64,000 bases of DNA, taken from assembly GCA_002716585.1 (NCBI GenBank), contig PBBL01000011.1, positions 62,001 through 126,000 on the forward strand. The letters run 5' to 3'. Positions within the stretch are counted from its first letter, which is position 1, and each line of letters begins with the position of its first letter. The notes beneath the pieces were generated by a model. The model did no database searches. It had not been told where the DNA came from and saw nothing but the letters and a program-made list of their open reading frames with translations. The translations under genes and the position numbers were made by a program. Positions 17,766-25,087 of this stretch are shown one piece after another. This DNA comes from Myxococcales bacterium. Its GTDB lineage: Bacteria; Myxococcota_A; Bradymonadia; Bradymonadales; GCA-2716585.

Positions 17766-20697
17766 CCACAACACACGGCCTGCCTGCGGCGACCGCACCC
17801 TCCCTGCCTCGCTCGGCGCCCTGATGTGCGTCGCTGCCATGACGGTGGGCTGCGCCCAGGCCAACGCGTCCACCTTCTTCTCCGCCGGGAGCGGCGACTG
17901 GGCCGAACCCGCCACCTGGTCGCTGCGCGGCGGCGACCCCGACGCAGACGGCGTCCCCGACGAGACTGATCTCATCGTCATTCAGGAAGGCCACGCGATC
18001 ACCATCGCCACCGCCGACGCCGCCGCCACCGAGCTGCGGATCCAGGGCAGCCTGCTCATTCCCCCCGGCGACCCGCGCACGCTGACCCTGGATCGCCTCC
18101 GCGCCTACCCCGGAGGTCGCTTCGAGGCGACCGGCGCCCACCAGATCATCTTGCGCGGCGCGCTCGCCGACAACCGGATCCTGATCGACGACGACGCCTC
18201 CTTGAGCCTGGAGGGCGAGCTGAGCACCGCCCAGGGCGTCATCGAGGAGATCGTCGAGGAGAACACCGAGCGCCTGATCCTGCGCGTCTCAGGCCTCACC
18301 GCCGCGTCGGGGGGGCTCACCGGGCACCGCCTCAAGCTCCTCACCGGCAACGGGCGGCTGTGGATCTTCGACGTCACCTCCCACGACGGCGATCTGATCA
18401 CCCTCGACCCTGCGACGACCGGCCTCCCCACCCCCAAGGCGCCCTTCGAGGCGCTGGAGATCGATCCAACCGCCACCGTCCTCACCGTGCCCGAGGCGTT
18501 CGTCCAGATCGCGGACGGCGACCCCCGCGACAGGCTCCTCTCTGGCCAATGGGTCCGACGCGCCCTGAGCGACGGCGGCTGGTCCCACCACCTGCTCGTG
18601 AGCGCCGCCGACAACGGCCCCGGCACCCCCGACACCCTCCGCATCTGGCCCCCGCTCCCCGTGGGCACCGAAGGCCCCTTCGAGGTCACCTGGCGGCTCG
18701 CGCCCGGTGACACCTTCATCACCACCAACCCCCTTCGACTCGACGTCCCCCCCGAATACCGCCCCCCGAATCGCCAGGAGGGGCGACACTTCCGCCTCGT
18801 CACCTCCTCAGGGACCGACCTCGTCCGGCTCCGCTACGTCCACCTCGGCCAGGCGACCCTTCGCATCGAGCCCGAGCGGCACAACCCCCCGGAGCAGACC
18901 GTCGAGCTGAGCCACGTCACCGTCACCCACAGCAACTCCAGCTGCGTGCTCCTCACCCAGACCTCCAACCTCACCCTCGACGGCGTCGTCATCCAGGAGA
19001 TCCACCCCCAGAACGACACCGAGGCGTTCGGCGGCAACTGGCAGGGCTCCGACCAACGCGGACACGGCGTCTGCATGAATGGCGACGACCTCGCCTTCCT
19101 CAACGGGCGCCTGAGCAACCTCAACGACGACATGCTCTACGTCGCCGCCGCCTCGAACGTCACCGTCGAAGACTCCATCATGCGCACCACCGGCGTCTAC
19201 CACGGCAACAGCCACGAGAACATCACCCTCTACAACGTCTCCGGCGACATACGCATCACCGGCAACCTCGCCAGCAACACCGGTGTCAGCGTCAACCTCG
19301 ACAACCTGAACGCCCCCGGCAGCCTCCTCCTCAGCTCCAACGTCATCATCAGCCAGCGCGGCGCCACCGTCCTCACCATCGACGGCTCCATCACCCCCGC
19401 CCGCGCCCACGACAACATCATCCTCGGCGGCGACCGGCAGACCTCCCTCCGCGACCCCGACCACCTCCTCACGCTCGAACACAACGCCATGCGCCGCGCC
19501 CAGATCGTCGGCGCCCCGCGGCTCGCCTTCACCCTCATCCACAACGACGCCCCGTCCGGCTCCACCGTCATCGACGTCCCTGACCTCGAGTCCAACGTCA
19601 TCTACGCCAACAACCCTGACGCCCTCGGCGTCATCACGCTCACCGAGCCCACCACACACCTCACGCTGACCCGCAACTCCATCGCCTCAGGCGCAGGTCA
19701 CAGCGTGGATCTCTCCAACGCTGCCACTGCCACCCTCCTCGGCAACCTCTTCGTCGGCACCCCCATCCAGCTCGCCCCACCCACCGACGCCCCCTCGCTC
19801 GACGCCGAGCACAACTGGACCACCTCCGACACCTGGGTCACCCCCTCCAGTACCACCAACCCCATCACCTCCGACACCAACCGCAGCGGCCCGATCACGC
19901 CGCTCCACCCCACCCGGCTCCTCATCACCGACCCGGATCACCCCGCCCGCACCGCGGGACCCGATGGCGAGCCGGTTGGCTTCGAGCAAGCGGGCGTCTT
20001 CGACAAGGAGCGCCTCCCCATCCCGGTCCTCTGCGAAGACGTCTACCAGAACAACGCCCTCGATCTCCCCGACACAGGAGGAGACACCGGCCCAGATACC
20101 GGAGACGTCGGCTCCGACGTCGCAGACACCAGCCCCGATCCCGACGCCAACCCCGACACTAGCCTGGACACGAATCAGGACACCGCGAGCGACACCGCTA
20201 CGGACGCCGAGGCAGACACCCTGGACCCCGCCGACACCCCACCAGAAGACACAACCCCCGAAGACACCGCGGTTGAGCCGGACACACCCGACGACACGAC
20301 TCAGCCAGACACCACCCATGAGGACACGTCGCCTCAAGACACATCACCCCAGGACACCGCCTCAGCGGACACCACCCCCGAAGACACCGCGGTTGAGCCG
20401 GACACACCCGACGCTCAAGCCAACGACACCGGCTCAACCCAGGCGGACACCCCCTCCGAAGACACGCTGTGCCACGTCGCCCAGGACACCGCGACCACCG
20501 CCGAGGACACACCAACGGACCGCGGCGAAGCGTCTGCCCCCATCGCTCGGGGCGGCGCGCGGTGCTCGACGCAGCCCGGGGCGGGAGGCTCTCCAACAGG
20601 GATCTGGCTTGTGCTGTTGTGGATCGCGATCGGGGTGGGACAGGCGACGCGTCGCCGTGGGGTTGTCTTGACCCCCTATATTGGAACCAGAAGTTGA
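17755..20697 (+). CDS. Secreted beta-helix surface protein with Asp/Thr-rich tail and sorting signal
   Basis: A 980-residue exported protein. A signal sequence occupies about 1-40 (ASLGALMCVAAMTVGCAQA, with a possible lipobox). A G8-like segment follows (GDWAEPATWS, then VIQEGHAITI). Residues about 340-680 repeat short strands with Asn and Ser turns, as in right-handed parallel beta-helix (PbH1) proteins, many of which bind or cleave polysaccharide. Residues about 770-930 are a low-complexity run of Asp-Thr pairs. A hydrophobic helix (GIWLVLLWIAIGVGQ) and RRR follow, the pattern of a rhombosortase or MYXO-CTERM-type signal. The last residues run into the IS3 remnant, so the native stop may be altered. 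It is the last gene of the glycan operon. Confidence 0.75.
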   Translation: MSDDHNTRPACGDRTLPASLGALMCVAAMTVGCAQANASTFFSAGSGDWAEPATWSLRGGDPDADGVPDETDLIVIQEGHAITIATADAAATELRIQGSLLIPPGDPRTLTLDRLRAYPGGRFEATGAHQIILRGALADNRILIDDDASLSLEGELSTAQGVIEEIVEENTERLILRVSGLTAASGGLTGHRLKLLTGNGRLWIFDVTSHDGDLITLDPATTGLPTPKAPFEALEIDPTATVLTVPEAFVQIADGDPRDRLLSGQWVRRALSDGGWSHHLLVSAADNGPGTPDTLRIWPPLPVGTEGPFEVTWRLAPGDTFITTNPLRLDVPPEYRPPNRQEGRHFRLVTSSGTDLVRLRYVHLGQATLRIEPERHNPPEQTVELSHVTVTHSNSSCVLLTQTSNLTLDGVVIQEIHPQNDTEAFGGNWQGSDQRGHGVCMNGDDLAFLNGRLSNLNDDMLYVAAASNVTVEDSIMRTTGVYHGNSHENITLYNVSGDIRITGNLASNTGVSVNLDNLNAPGSLLLSSNVIISQRGATVLTIDGSITPARAHDNIILGGDRQTSLRDPDHLLTLEHNAMRRAQIVGAPRLAFTLIHNDAPSGSTVIDVPDLESNVIYANNPDALGVITLTEPTTHLTLTRNSIASGAGHSVDLSNAATATLLGNLFVGTPIQLAPPTDAPSLDAEHNWTTSDTWVTPSSTTNPITSDTNRSGPITPLHPTRLLITDPDHPARTAGPDGEPVGFEQAGVFDKERLPIPVLCEDVYQNNALDLPDTGGDTGPDTGDVGSDVADTSPDPDANPDTSLDTNQDTASDTATDAEADTLDPADTPPEDTTPEDTAVEPDTPDDTTQPDTTHEDTSPQDTSPQDTASADTTPEDTAVEPDTPDAQANDTGSTQADTPSEDTLCHVAQDTATTAEDTPTDRGEASAPIARGGARCSTQPGAGGSPTGIWLVLLWIAIGVGQATRRRGVVLTPYIGTRS
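20254..20413 (+). repeat. 40-bp perfect direct repeat, 120 bp apart, inside the Asp/Thr tail
   Basis: Positions 20254-20293 and 20374-20413 are identical and exactly 120 bases (40 codons) apart, keeping frame. Both encode TPEDTAVEPDTPD. Identity at third positions in a high-GC region points to recent in-frame duplication and to a tail whose length can change by recombination. Confidence 0.8.
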
Positions 20698-20743
20698 GTT
20701 AGCCGATCTGGACCGCGAACAGGACGCGGTGGAGGAGGACGAG

Positions 20744-21031
20744 ATGGGCAAGAGAGGACCGAAGGGATACAGCGCTGAGAAGATCGTGGGCATCCTCAGG
20801 GCGATCGAAGTCGCTCAGGGCGAAGGCAAGACCGTCAAGGAGGCCGTCGTCGAGCATGGCGTGACCGAACAGACCTTTTATCGGTGGCGTCGTCAGTACG
20901 GCTCCATGCAGGCCGACGACGTCAAGCGCCTCAAGGAGCTTGAGAAGGAGAACCAGCGTCTCAAGAAGCTCGTCGCTGAGCTGTCATTGGACAAGGACAT
21001 CCTCCAGAAGGCCCTCAAGGGAAAGCACTGA
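20744..21031 (+). CDS. IS3-family transposase OrfA
   Basis: A 95-residue protein. MGKRGPKGYSAEKIVGIL leads into a helix-turn-helix (VKEAVVEHGVTEQTFYRWRRQYG), followed by a leucine-zipper-like coiled coil (LKELEKENQRLKKLVAEL). This is the Transposase_8/HTH_Tnp_1 protein of IS3-family elements. In intact copies it is fused by frameshifting to OrfB, which carries the DDE catalytic domain; here OrfB is only a stub, so the element is inactive. GGAGGAGG lies about six bases upstream of ATG 20744. Confidence 0.88.
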   Translation: MGKRGPKGYSAEKIVGILRAIEVAQGEGKTVKEAVVEHGVTEQTFYRWRRQYGSMQADDVKRLKELEKENQRLKKLVAELSLDKDILQKALKGKH

Positions 21032-21112
21032 GCCCCGCTCGACTGCAAAAGGCCGTCGAACACGTCCAGCAGGAGCTTGACAATCAGGTTTCCGTCCCTG
21101 CGCGGTGTGCCT
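21032..21112 (+). pseudogene. IS3-family OrfB remnant (truncated after about 27 codons)
   Basis: Directly after the orfA stop, the frame SPARLQKAVEHVQQEL reads like the start of an IS3 OrfB, as in SPARRRxAVEHLQ-type openings. The resemblance is lost near 21110 and the frame then closes at 21198. The integrase (DDE) domain is absent. The junction around 21110 therefore marks a deletion or the entry of different DNA. Confidence 0.6.
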
Positions 21113-21418
21113 CAAGGGGCGCTACACTGTCTGGAAGTCGGGCGGTGATTTGGGAAGCACGAGCTACCCGTGGCTGGTGGAACCGTAGGTCAAAGTGATG
21201 GACAGAACGTAATGGCAGCTCGCCGCGGGCTCAGCCGGGCGAGACTACGCAAGAATCTTCCTGCGCTGCGGCCTGGCGTTTGTGGGTGACCAGGATCATG
21301 GAGCAAATCCAGCCCGGCGGAGACGAAAGGTGCTGCGGCAGGTCGCAGGCGACATGACATATCAAACCTGCGAATGCCGAATACATCGACGTCCATTGGT
21401 TCATTTCGTCATTCAGGG

Positions 21419-21447
21419 TTGCACGGAAGGCCATGGCGACCTATACT
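21419..21447 (+). promoter_or_regulatory. Promoter of the HTH-GTPase gene
   Basis: TTGCAC at 21419-21424 and TATACT at 21442-21447 are 17 bases apart, and the -10 matches five of six consensus bases. The start codon is 68 bases downstream. The -10 box overlaps the palindrome at 21445-21458, an arrangement suited to repression. Confidence 0.5.
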
Positions 21448-21458
21448 TGCCTGCAAGT
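21445..21458. promoter_or_regulatory. Palindromic operator candidate overlapping the -10 box
   Basis: ACTTGC-CT-GCAAGT is a perfect 14-base palindrome overlapping the TATACT box. A second palindrome, CCTGCAGG, lies at 21479-21486, and more TTGCA words follow before the ribosome site. Because the gene product begins with an XRE-type HTH, autorepression is the simplest reading; it is inferred. Confidence 0.5.
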
Positions 21459-21515
21459 CTGCATAGCGACATTGCAAACCTGCAGGACAATCTTGCATAT
21501 TTGGAGAGGAGGGTT

Positions 21516-23684
21516 ATGTACGAGCAACTTAAACACCGCAATCAGGGAGCTATCCTCATGGAGCTTCGAAAAAACCAGGGCAAGACCCAAGCCGACGTAG
21601 CCGGCGCCATCAAGGTCGATCCGAGTCGAATTTCACGTATTGAGAAGGGGGCTTCTGAACTGGAAGTGGATGAAGCCATGGACATTCTTGCCGCGATTGG
21701 AGGAACGGGAGCTGAGGCATACAGGACCTACCTGTTGTCAGATTGGGAGGTTCTTGTCCCACCCCCTTTTGGACACCCCAGTCTCGATGCCATCTGGGAG
21801 GCAGAGCGAGCGCTTCAGCAGCTCCAGCATCTGAAGTCCATGGGGGTGTCTTCGATGGTCGCAGCGCGGCTGAACTTATTGCAAAAGCAGTTGACCGACG
21901 CTGCGGAACACCTGAGACGGTTGGATTACACCGTGACCTTCATCGGACCGATTGGGGTGGGTAAAACCACGCTGATTACGGTCCTGACAGATCTTGTCAT
22001 GGGCGACAGCATCAAAGATGCAAGCACCGTCTTGGAGACTGGCCGAGGGCGTACGACCCTCTGCGACGTGATTGTGGAGAAGGGGCACAGCTTTGGGCTG
22101 GAAATCGAGCCGTACTCCAGTGACGAGGTTTACGACCTAGCGAGGGATTTTTGTGAGGGAGAGATGCTCCGTGTCCGTGAGGACGAGGGGCAGAAGGCAA
22201 CACAAAGCGGCCAAAAGGGCGTCAGTGAGGAGGTGTCTCGTGCTCTCCGTTGTATGGCTGGCATGCCTCGGCCACGACGACGCCGACGTAAGCCCGGGGA
22301 GCCTCGATCGCCGCAACCACCAGATCCGATCCAGGTCTTGCTGGAGCAGTGTGAGCACGATCAGGATACGTTCATCGCTGAGTTCTGTAACCGCCTCAAA
22401 TTGCCCCAGAGAATCCTTAAGGAGCTCTGGCTACCTGATACGGAAGCCGCACGCTCCCTAGAGTGGCTCGCCGAGCAGTATCGGGAGGTCAATAATGGCA
22501 GCAACCCCCGCGTTTCGCTGCCTCGACGTATTTACTTACGTGTTCCGCGTCCTCCCATCGCGAGTTCTAATCGGTCGGAGCACTTCGAGGTAACGGTGGT
22601 GGACACGAAAGGGGTGGAGGAGAACGCCATCCCTGCTGGCCTGCACAGGCATAGGGACGATGGGCGGACTTTGCTGATGATTTGCTCCAGATTCGAAGAT
22701 GCGCCTGGCGCAGCAGGGTCGTCATTCATCAAGAACAGCGTCGAGGAGGGTGGTAAAGCTCATCTTCTCGAACGTGGCTGCATGATGATCCTTGTGCGAG
22801 ATAATGAGGCTGCGGAACTCAAGGATGACGCTGGGTTCGTCGTGGAAGGCTTCGAGGAGGGCTACGATTTAAGGAGCGAGCACGTCGAGAAAGATCTGGT
22901 TAGGTTGGAGGTACCGGGGCTACCCCTCCAGTTCGCCGACGCTGCGCGGAAGTCGGATCTCGACAACGTTCGGAACACCATATTCTCCAAGATCGATGAG
23001 CTTCGGAGAATCCACGCCCGCTCAATCCAAGCCCGCGCCAATGCTGTTCGCGAGACCGAGGAGAACTTGGAGCGTGAGGAGGCCGAGGCAGCGCATGCCC
23101 GAGTGCGCCAAGACCTCCAGACCTTCGCCAACCGCCACCGCGAATTACCCAAATCGAAGAGGCCGATTCAGGAACGTCTCTTGGCCGACATCAAATCGTC
23201 CCATGCGCGCACGGTCTGGGCCACAACCCGGCGGCGTGGTATATGGCACAACCTCCATGCTCCTGCTGCCGTTGGCGCAGGTGCCGTTGTTGACGCCCGG
23301 GCACGCAGCCTCAACGCCCTACGCGGTCTCCGAGAAATTCTAGAGCAGCTCCTCGCCATCGATGAAGTCCGGCCCGCACATGGTTTTGTCGAGTCGCTCA
23401 AGAACAACATCCCGAACTGGGAGCAGCGGTTTCTCTCGGAAGTTCGCGAAGCGGGCAAGACGTACTTTCGCGAATCTTTAATTGGTGCCACAGGTATGTG
23501 GCGCGAGTGCGAGAGGCGCTATGGGCAGGGGAGCGGTTACCGCGGAGACGTCGCCAACACAGTCGGAACCTGGTTCACCGACTCTGATCGCCGCCATATG
23601 CTCGAGCGCTACGAAGCGAAGCTCCTCGAAATCTGGGCACGCACCATCATCGCTCCCATCGAAGACCTTGTCGCTGATGGGTAG
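21516..23684 (+). CDS. XRE-HTH plus dynamin-like P-loop GTPase, candidate defence protein
   Basis: A 722-residue protein with a rare architecture. Residues 13-62 are an XRE helix-turn-helix (KTQADVAGAIKVDPSRISRI). After a helical linker comes a Walker A/G1 loop, GPIGVGKT, at 144-151. A threonine-rich switch (GRGRTTL, 176-182) and a G3 motif DTKG at 363-366 follow after a large insert with an Arg/Pro-rich loop (251-266). The canonical NKxD G4 motif is not visible. A long coiled coil spans about 490-560, then a helical C-terminus; no membrane segment is seen. The motif order resembles large dynamin-superfamily GTPases rather than AAA+ or STAND ATPases. ATG 21516 follows GAGGAGG. It sits alone, at lower GC, between an IS remnant and a tRNA, which suggests mobile defence cargo; function is inferred. 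Confidence 0.65.
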   Translation: MYEQLKHRNQGAILMELRKNQGKTQADVAGAIKVDPSRISRIEKGASELEVDEAMDILAAIGGTGAEAYRTYLLSDWEVLVPPPFGHPSLDAIWEAERALQQLQHLKSMGVSSMVAARLNLLQKQLTDAAEHLRRLDYTVTFIGPIGVGKTTLITVLTDLVMGDSIKDASTVLETGRGRTTLCDVIVEKGHSFGLEIEPYSSDEVYDLARDFCEGEMLRVREDEGQKATQSGQKGVSEEVSRALRCMAGMPRPRRRRRKPGEPRSPQPPDPIQVLLEQCEHDQDTFIAEFCNRLKLPQRILKELWLPDTEAARSLEWLAEQYREVNNGSNPRVSLPRRIYLRVPRPPIASSNRSEHFEVTVVDTKGVEENAIPAGLHRHRDDGRTLLMICSRFEDAPGAAGSSFIKNSVEEGGKAHLLERGCMMILVRDNEAAELKDDAGFVVEGFEEGYDLRSEHVEKDLVRLEVPGLPLQFADAARKSDLDNVRNTIFSKIDELRRIHARSIQARANAVRETEENLEREEAEAAHARVRQDLQTFANRHRELPKSKRPIQERLLADIKSSHARTVWATTRRRGIWHNLHAPAAVGAGAVVDARARSLNALRGLREILEQLLAIDEVRPAHGFVESLKNNIPNWEQRFLSEVREAGKTYFRESLIGATGMWRECERRYGQGSGYRGDVANTVGTWFTDSDRRHMLERYEAKLLEIWARTIIAPIEDLVADG

Positions 23685-23796
23685 GGCCTAGCTAATCTTC
23701 ACCCAGTAGACCCTGACGCCGCAGGACTTGATGCTGAACCGCCCGACAGCGCCCAACGGCAAGTCTAGGTGTCTTCATAATCTGAGCCACACCTTA

Positions 23797-24006
23797 TTAT
23801 TGCCTGACCTTCCTTGCTTGGGTTGTATTGCAGATCCAGGTGGTGAAATCCTCAAGGTCTACAGCAAAAAACTCCCGAGCATTCACGGGCTTCCACATCA
23901 CGGAGTTGGGCTTGATGCGTAACTTTCCGATGATGTTGCCATCTGTACCGACGATGGTGTGCTCGACGTATGTAGGTGTTTTAAATTGGTTTTTGTATCT
24001 GGGCAT
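23797..24006 (-). CDS. Small hypothetical protein, 69 aa
   Basis: A 69-residue protein starting MPRYKNQFKTPTYVEHTIV, with strand-rich composition (TIVGTDGNIIGKLRIKP) and no membrane segment or known motif. A very strong ribosome site, AGGAGGAG, lies three bases before ATG 24006. It opposes the HTH-GTPase gene and lies between it and tRNA-Thr. The low GC matches the island. It could be a partner or antidote of the GTPase, but only proximity supports that. Confidence 0.6.
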   Translation of the reverse strand: MPRYKNQFKTPTYVEHTIVGTDGNIIGKLRIKPNSVMWKPVNAREFFAVDLEDFTTWICNTTQARKVRQ

Positions 24007-24113
24007 GGACTCCTCCTATCGTTTCGCGTTTCGCTTCGCGCTCGAAGCATCCGCAGGCTATCTATCCTTAAACAGGTATCTATCTCCATTGTGGAGACGT
24101 TCCTTTTTGGGGG

Positions 24114-24135
24114 TGGGTGACCAAATGGGTGACCA
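24114..24135. repeat. Ten-base direct repeat beside the tRNA
   Basis: TGGGTGACCA occurs at 24114-24123 and 24126-24135, with a period of 12. It lies at the island-tRNA boundary and could be a protein-binding or recombination-associated site. No duplicated tRNA 3' end was found elsewhere in the window. Confidence 0.4.
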
Positions 24136-24170
24136 CGCCAAATCCGCCAAGCCTTACCCAAAACCAACAA

Positions 24171-24199
24171 AACCCCGCAGCGTCCACCGCTACGGGGTT
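24171..24199 (-). terminator. Terminator of tRNA-Thr
   Basis: On the minus strand AACCCCGTAGCG pairs over 12 positions (one G-U) with CGCTGCGGGGTT around a five-base loop, followed by TTTTGTTGG. It begins nine bases after the tRNA 3' end. This is a convincing intrinsic terminator. Confidence 0.75.
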
Positions 24200-24207
24200 C
24201 CTCGTAA

Positions 24208-24280
24208 AGCCAACAGCCGGACTTGAACCGGCGACCTGCTCATTACGAATGAGCTGCTCTACCAACTGAGCTATGTTGGC
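24208..24280 (-). tRNA. tRNA-Thr (anticodon CGT)
   Basis: The minus strand reads as a full cloverleaf. The acceptor stem GCCAACA/TGTTGGC carries discriminator T. The D stem is GCTC/GAGC. The anticodon stem is GCTCA/TGAGC with loop TTCGTAA, and the T arm is GCCGG-TTCAAGT-CCGGC. The anticodon CGT reads ACG, threonine. CCA is not encoded. The 3' end points toward the accessory island, the common orientation for tRNA-targeted integration. Confidence 0.93.
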
Positions 24281-24322
24281 TCTGGGTCTTCAAGAGACCC
24301 AGTTTCCCCTAAAGGGGCGACC

Positions 24323-24352
24323 TATCTAGCACGCGGCGCATCAGGAAGTCAA
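24323..24352 (-). promoter_or_regulatory. Promoter of tRNA-Thr
   Basis: Minus-strand TTGACT (24347-24352) and TAGATA (24323-24328) are 18 bases apart. Between the promoter and the tRNA 5' end the transcript would fold two hairpins, CCCCT/AGGGG near 24306-24317 and CTGGGTCT/AGACCCAG at 24282-24302, in the 5' leader removed by RNase P. Confidence 0.5.
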
Positions 24353-24413
24353 CACCAAAAAGCGACCCGTTCGCCCTTTCATCCCAACCCCGACACGCCA
24401 CGCGCGCCGCAAC

Positions 24414-24863
24414 TCAGTCCACCTCGAGGATGAGCCCGGAGTCGTCGTAATAGCCCTCGTCGTCGGCCTGAATCAGCCCCTCATGGGTCTCCATGAACCA
24501 ACCCCAGATCGGATCGAGGGTGTCCAGGGTTTCGTCGGGGTCGCGATCACCAAAGATGACGCGTAGCGCGATGATGGCGCTCGCGCCTTCGAGGACCGCG
24601 CGCACCGACGCCGGGTCGTCGCCGACGGCGCCCTTGAGGCCGCCCAGCAGCTCCCCCACCTCCTCCGCGAAGGCCGCGTCGCCCGCGACGTGGATCGCCA
24701 GCTCTCCGAGGGCCACGTCATCGAAGTGGACGCCTGCGGACGGGGGCGCCTCGGACGTGACGTCCAGGCGGTAGCGCGCGTCGATGGAGACGAGCGCGTC
24801 GCGCAGCTCACCGAGGGTCGGTGCCGGTGACGAGGTCGTGATGTAGCGCATGCAGTAACCCAT
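24414..24863 (-). CDS. Hypothetical protein, 149 aa
   Basis: A 149-residue acidic protein I do not recognise. It starts MGYCMRYITTSSPAPTLGEL and alternates strands and helices (FDDVALGELAIHVAG, ASAIIALRVIFGDRD), like a small alpha/beta fold, with an acidic C-terminus (DDEGYYDDSG). No signal peptide or membrane helix. Start 24863 follows AGGAGGAGTTT, a strong ribosome site. It lies upstream of the tRNA-Thr gene on the same strand and is divergent from the OmpA/TSP3 gene. Confidence 0.65.
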   Translation of the reverse strand: MGYCMRYITTSSPAPTLGELRDALVSIDARYRLDVTSEAPPSAGVHFDDVALGELAIHVAGDAAFAEEVGELLGGLKGAVGDDPASVRAVLEGASAIIALRVIFGDRDPDETLDTLDPIWGWFMETHEGLIQADDEGYYDDSGLILEVD

Positions 24864-25087
24864 AAACTCCTCCTGCGTCGGGCTGGCTGACTTTGCTCGA
24901 CCGGCCTACCGTTGTCCAGCCCTAAATTCAACCCCACCACCGCCAGAGCGCAGGCAAATTGGCCTTCGACCTCAACAAGCGCTGGATGCGGCGACCCTTT
25001 TCGATGTAGAGAGGTAGACACCGGCGCGAGAGCAGAGGATGCGACCCTCTACGACAGCACCCTACATCGTCAACGTCAGGAGATCCT

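Larger units (their letters stand above)
20664..21112 (+). mobile_element. Truncated IS3-family element
   Basis: This comprises the orfA gene and orfB stub. The left end cannot be fixed exactly; it is probably near 20664-20700, where the coding sequence of the surface protein changes character just after its RRR sorting end. No right terminal repeat was found. It marks the left border of the accessory island that ends at the tRNA gene. Confidence 0.6.
21113..21515 (+). other. Non-coding stretch with regulatory region of the HTH-GTPase gene
   Basis: This stretch is about 400 bases long. An open frame continuous with the HTH-GTPase gene begins at 21282, but it has no ribosome site and its residues (many Cys, Arg and His) do not look like protein. 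The 3' 100 bases are AT-richer and carry the promoter and palindromes listed separately. The first 300 bases hold nothing else I can support. Confidence 0.5.

Noticed and set aside
21282..21515. 78-codon N-terminal extension of the HTH-GTPase
   Set aside because: No ribosome site, Cys/Arg/His-rich residues, and it spans the promoter and palindrome; GAGGAGG marks ATG 21516.
24080..24265. 61-codon minus-strand frame across the tRNA-Thr gene
   Set aside because: It is translated tRNA and terminator sequence, a common false gene.
24414..24863. The 149-residue gene as part of the tRNA-linked island
   Set aside because: Its GC and codon use look chromosomal and it lies on the 5' side of the tRNA, not the 3' side where integration would occur.
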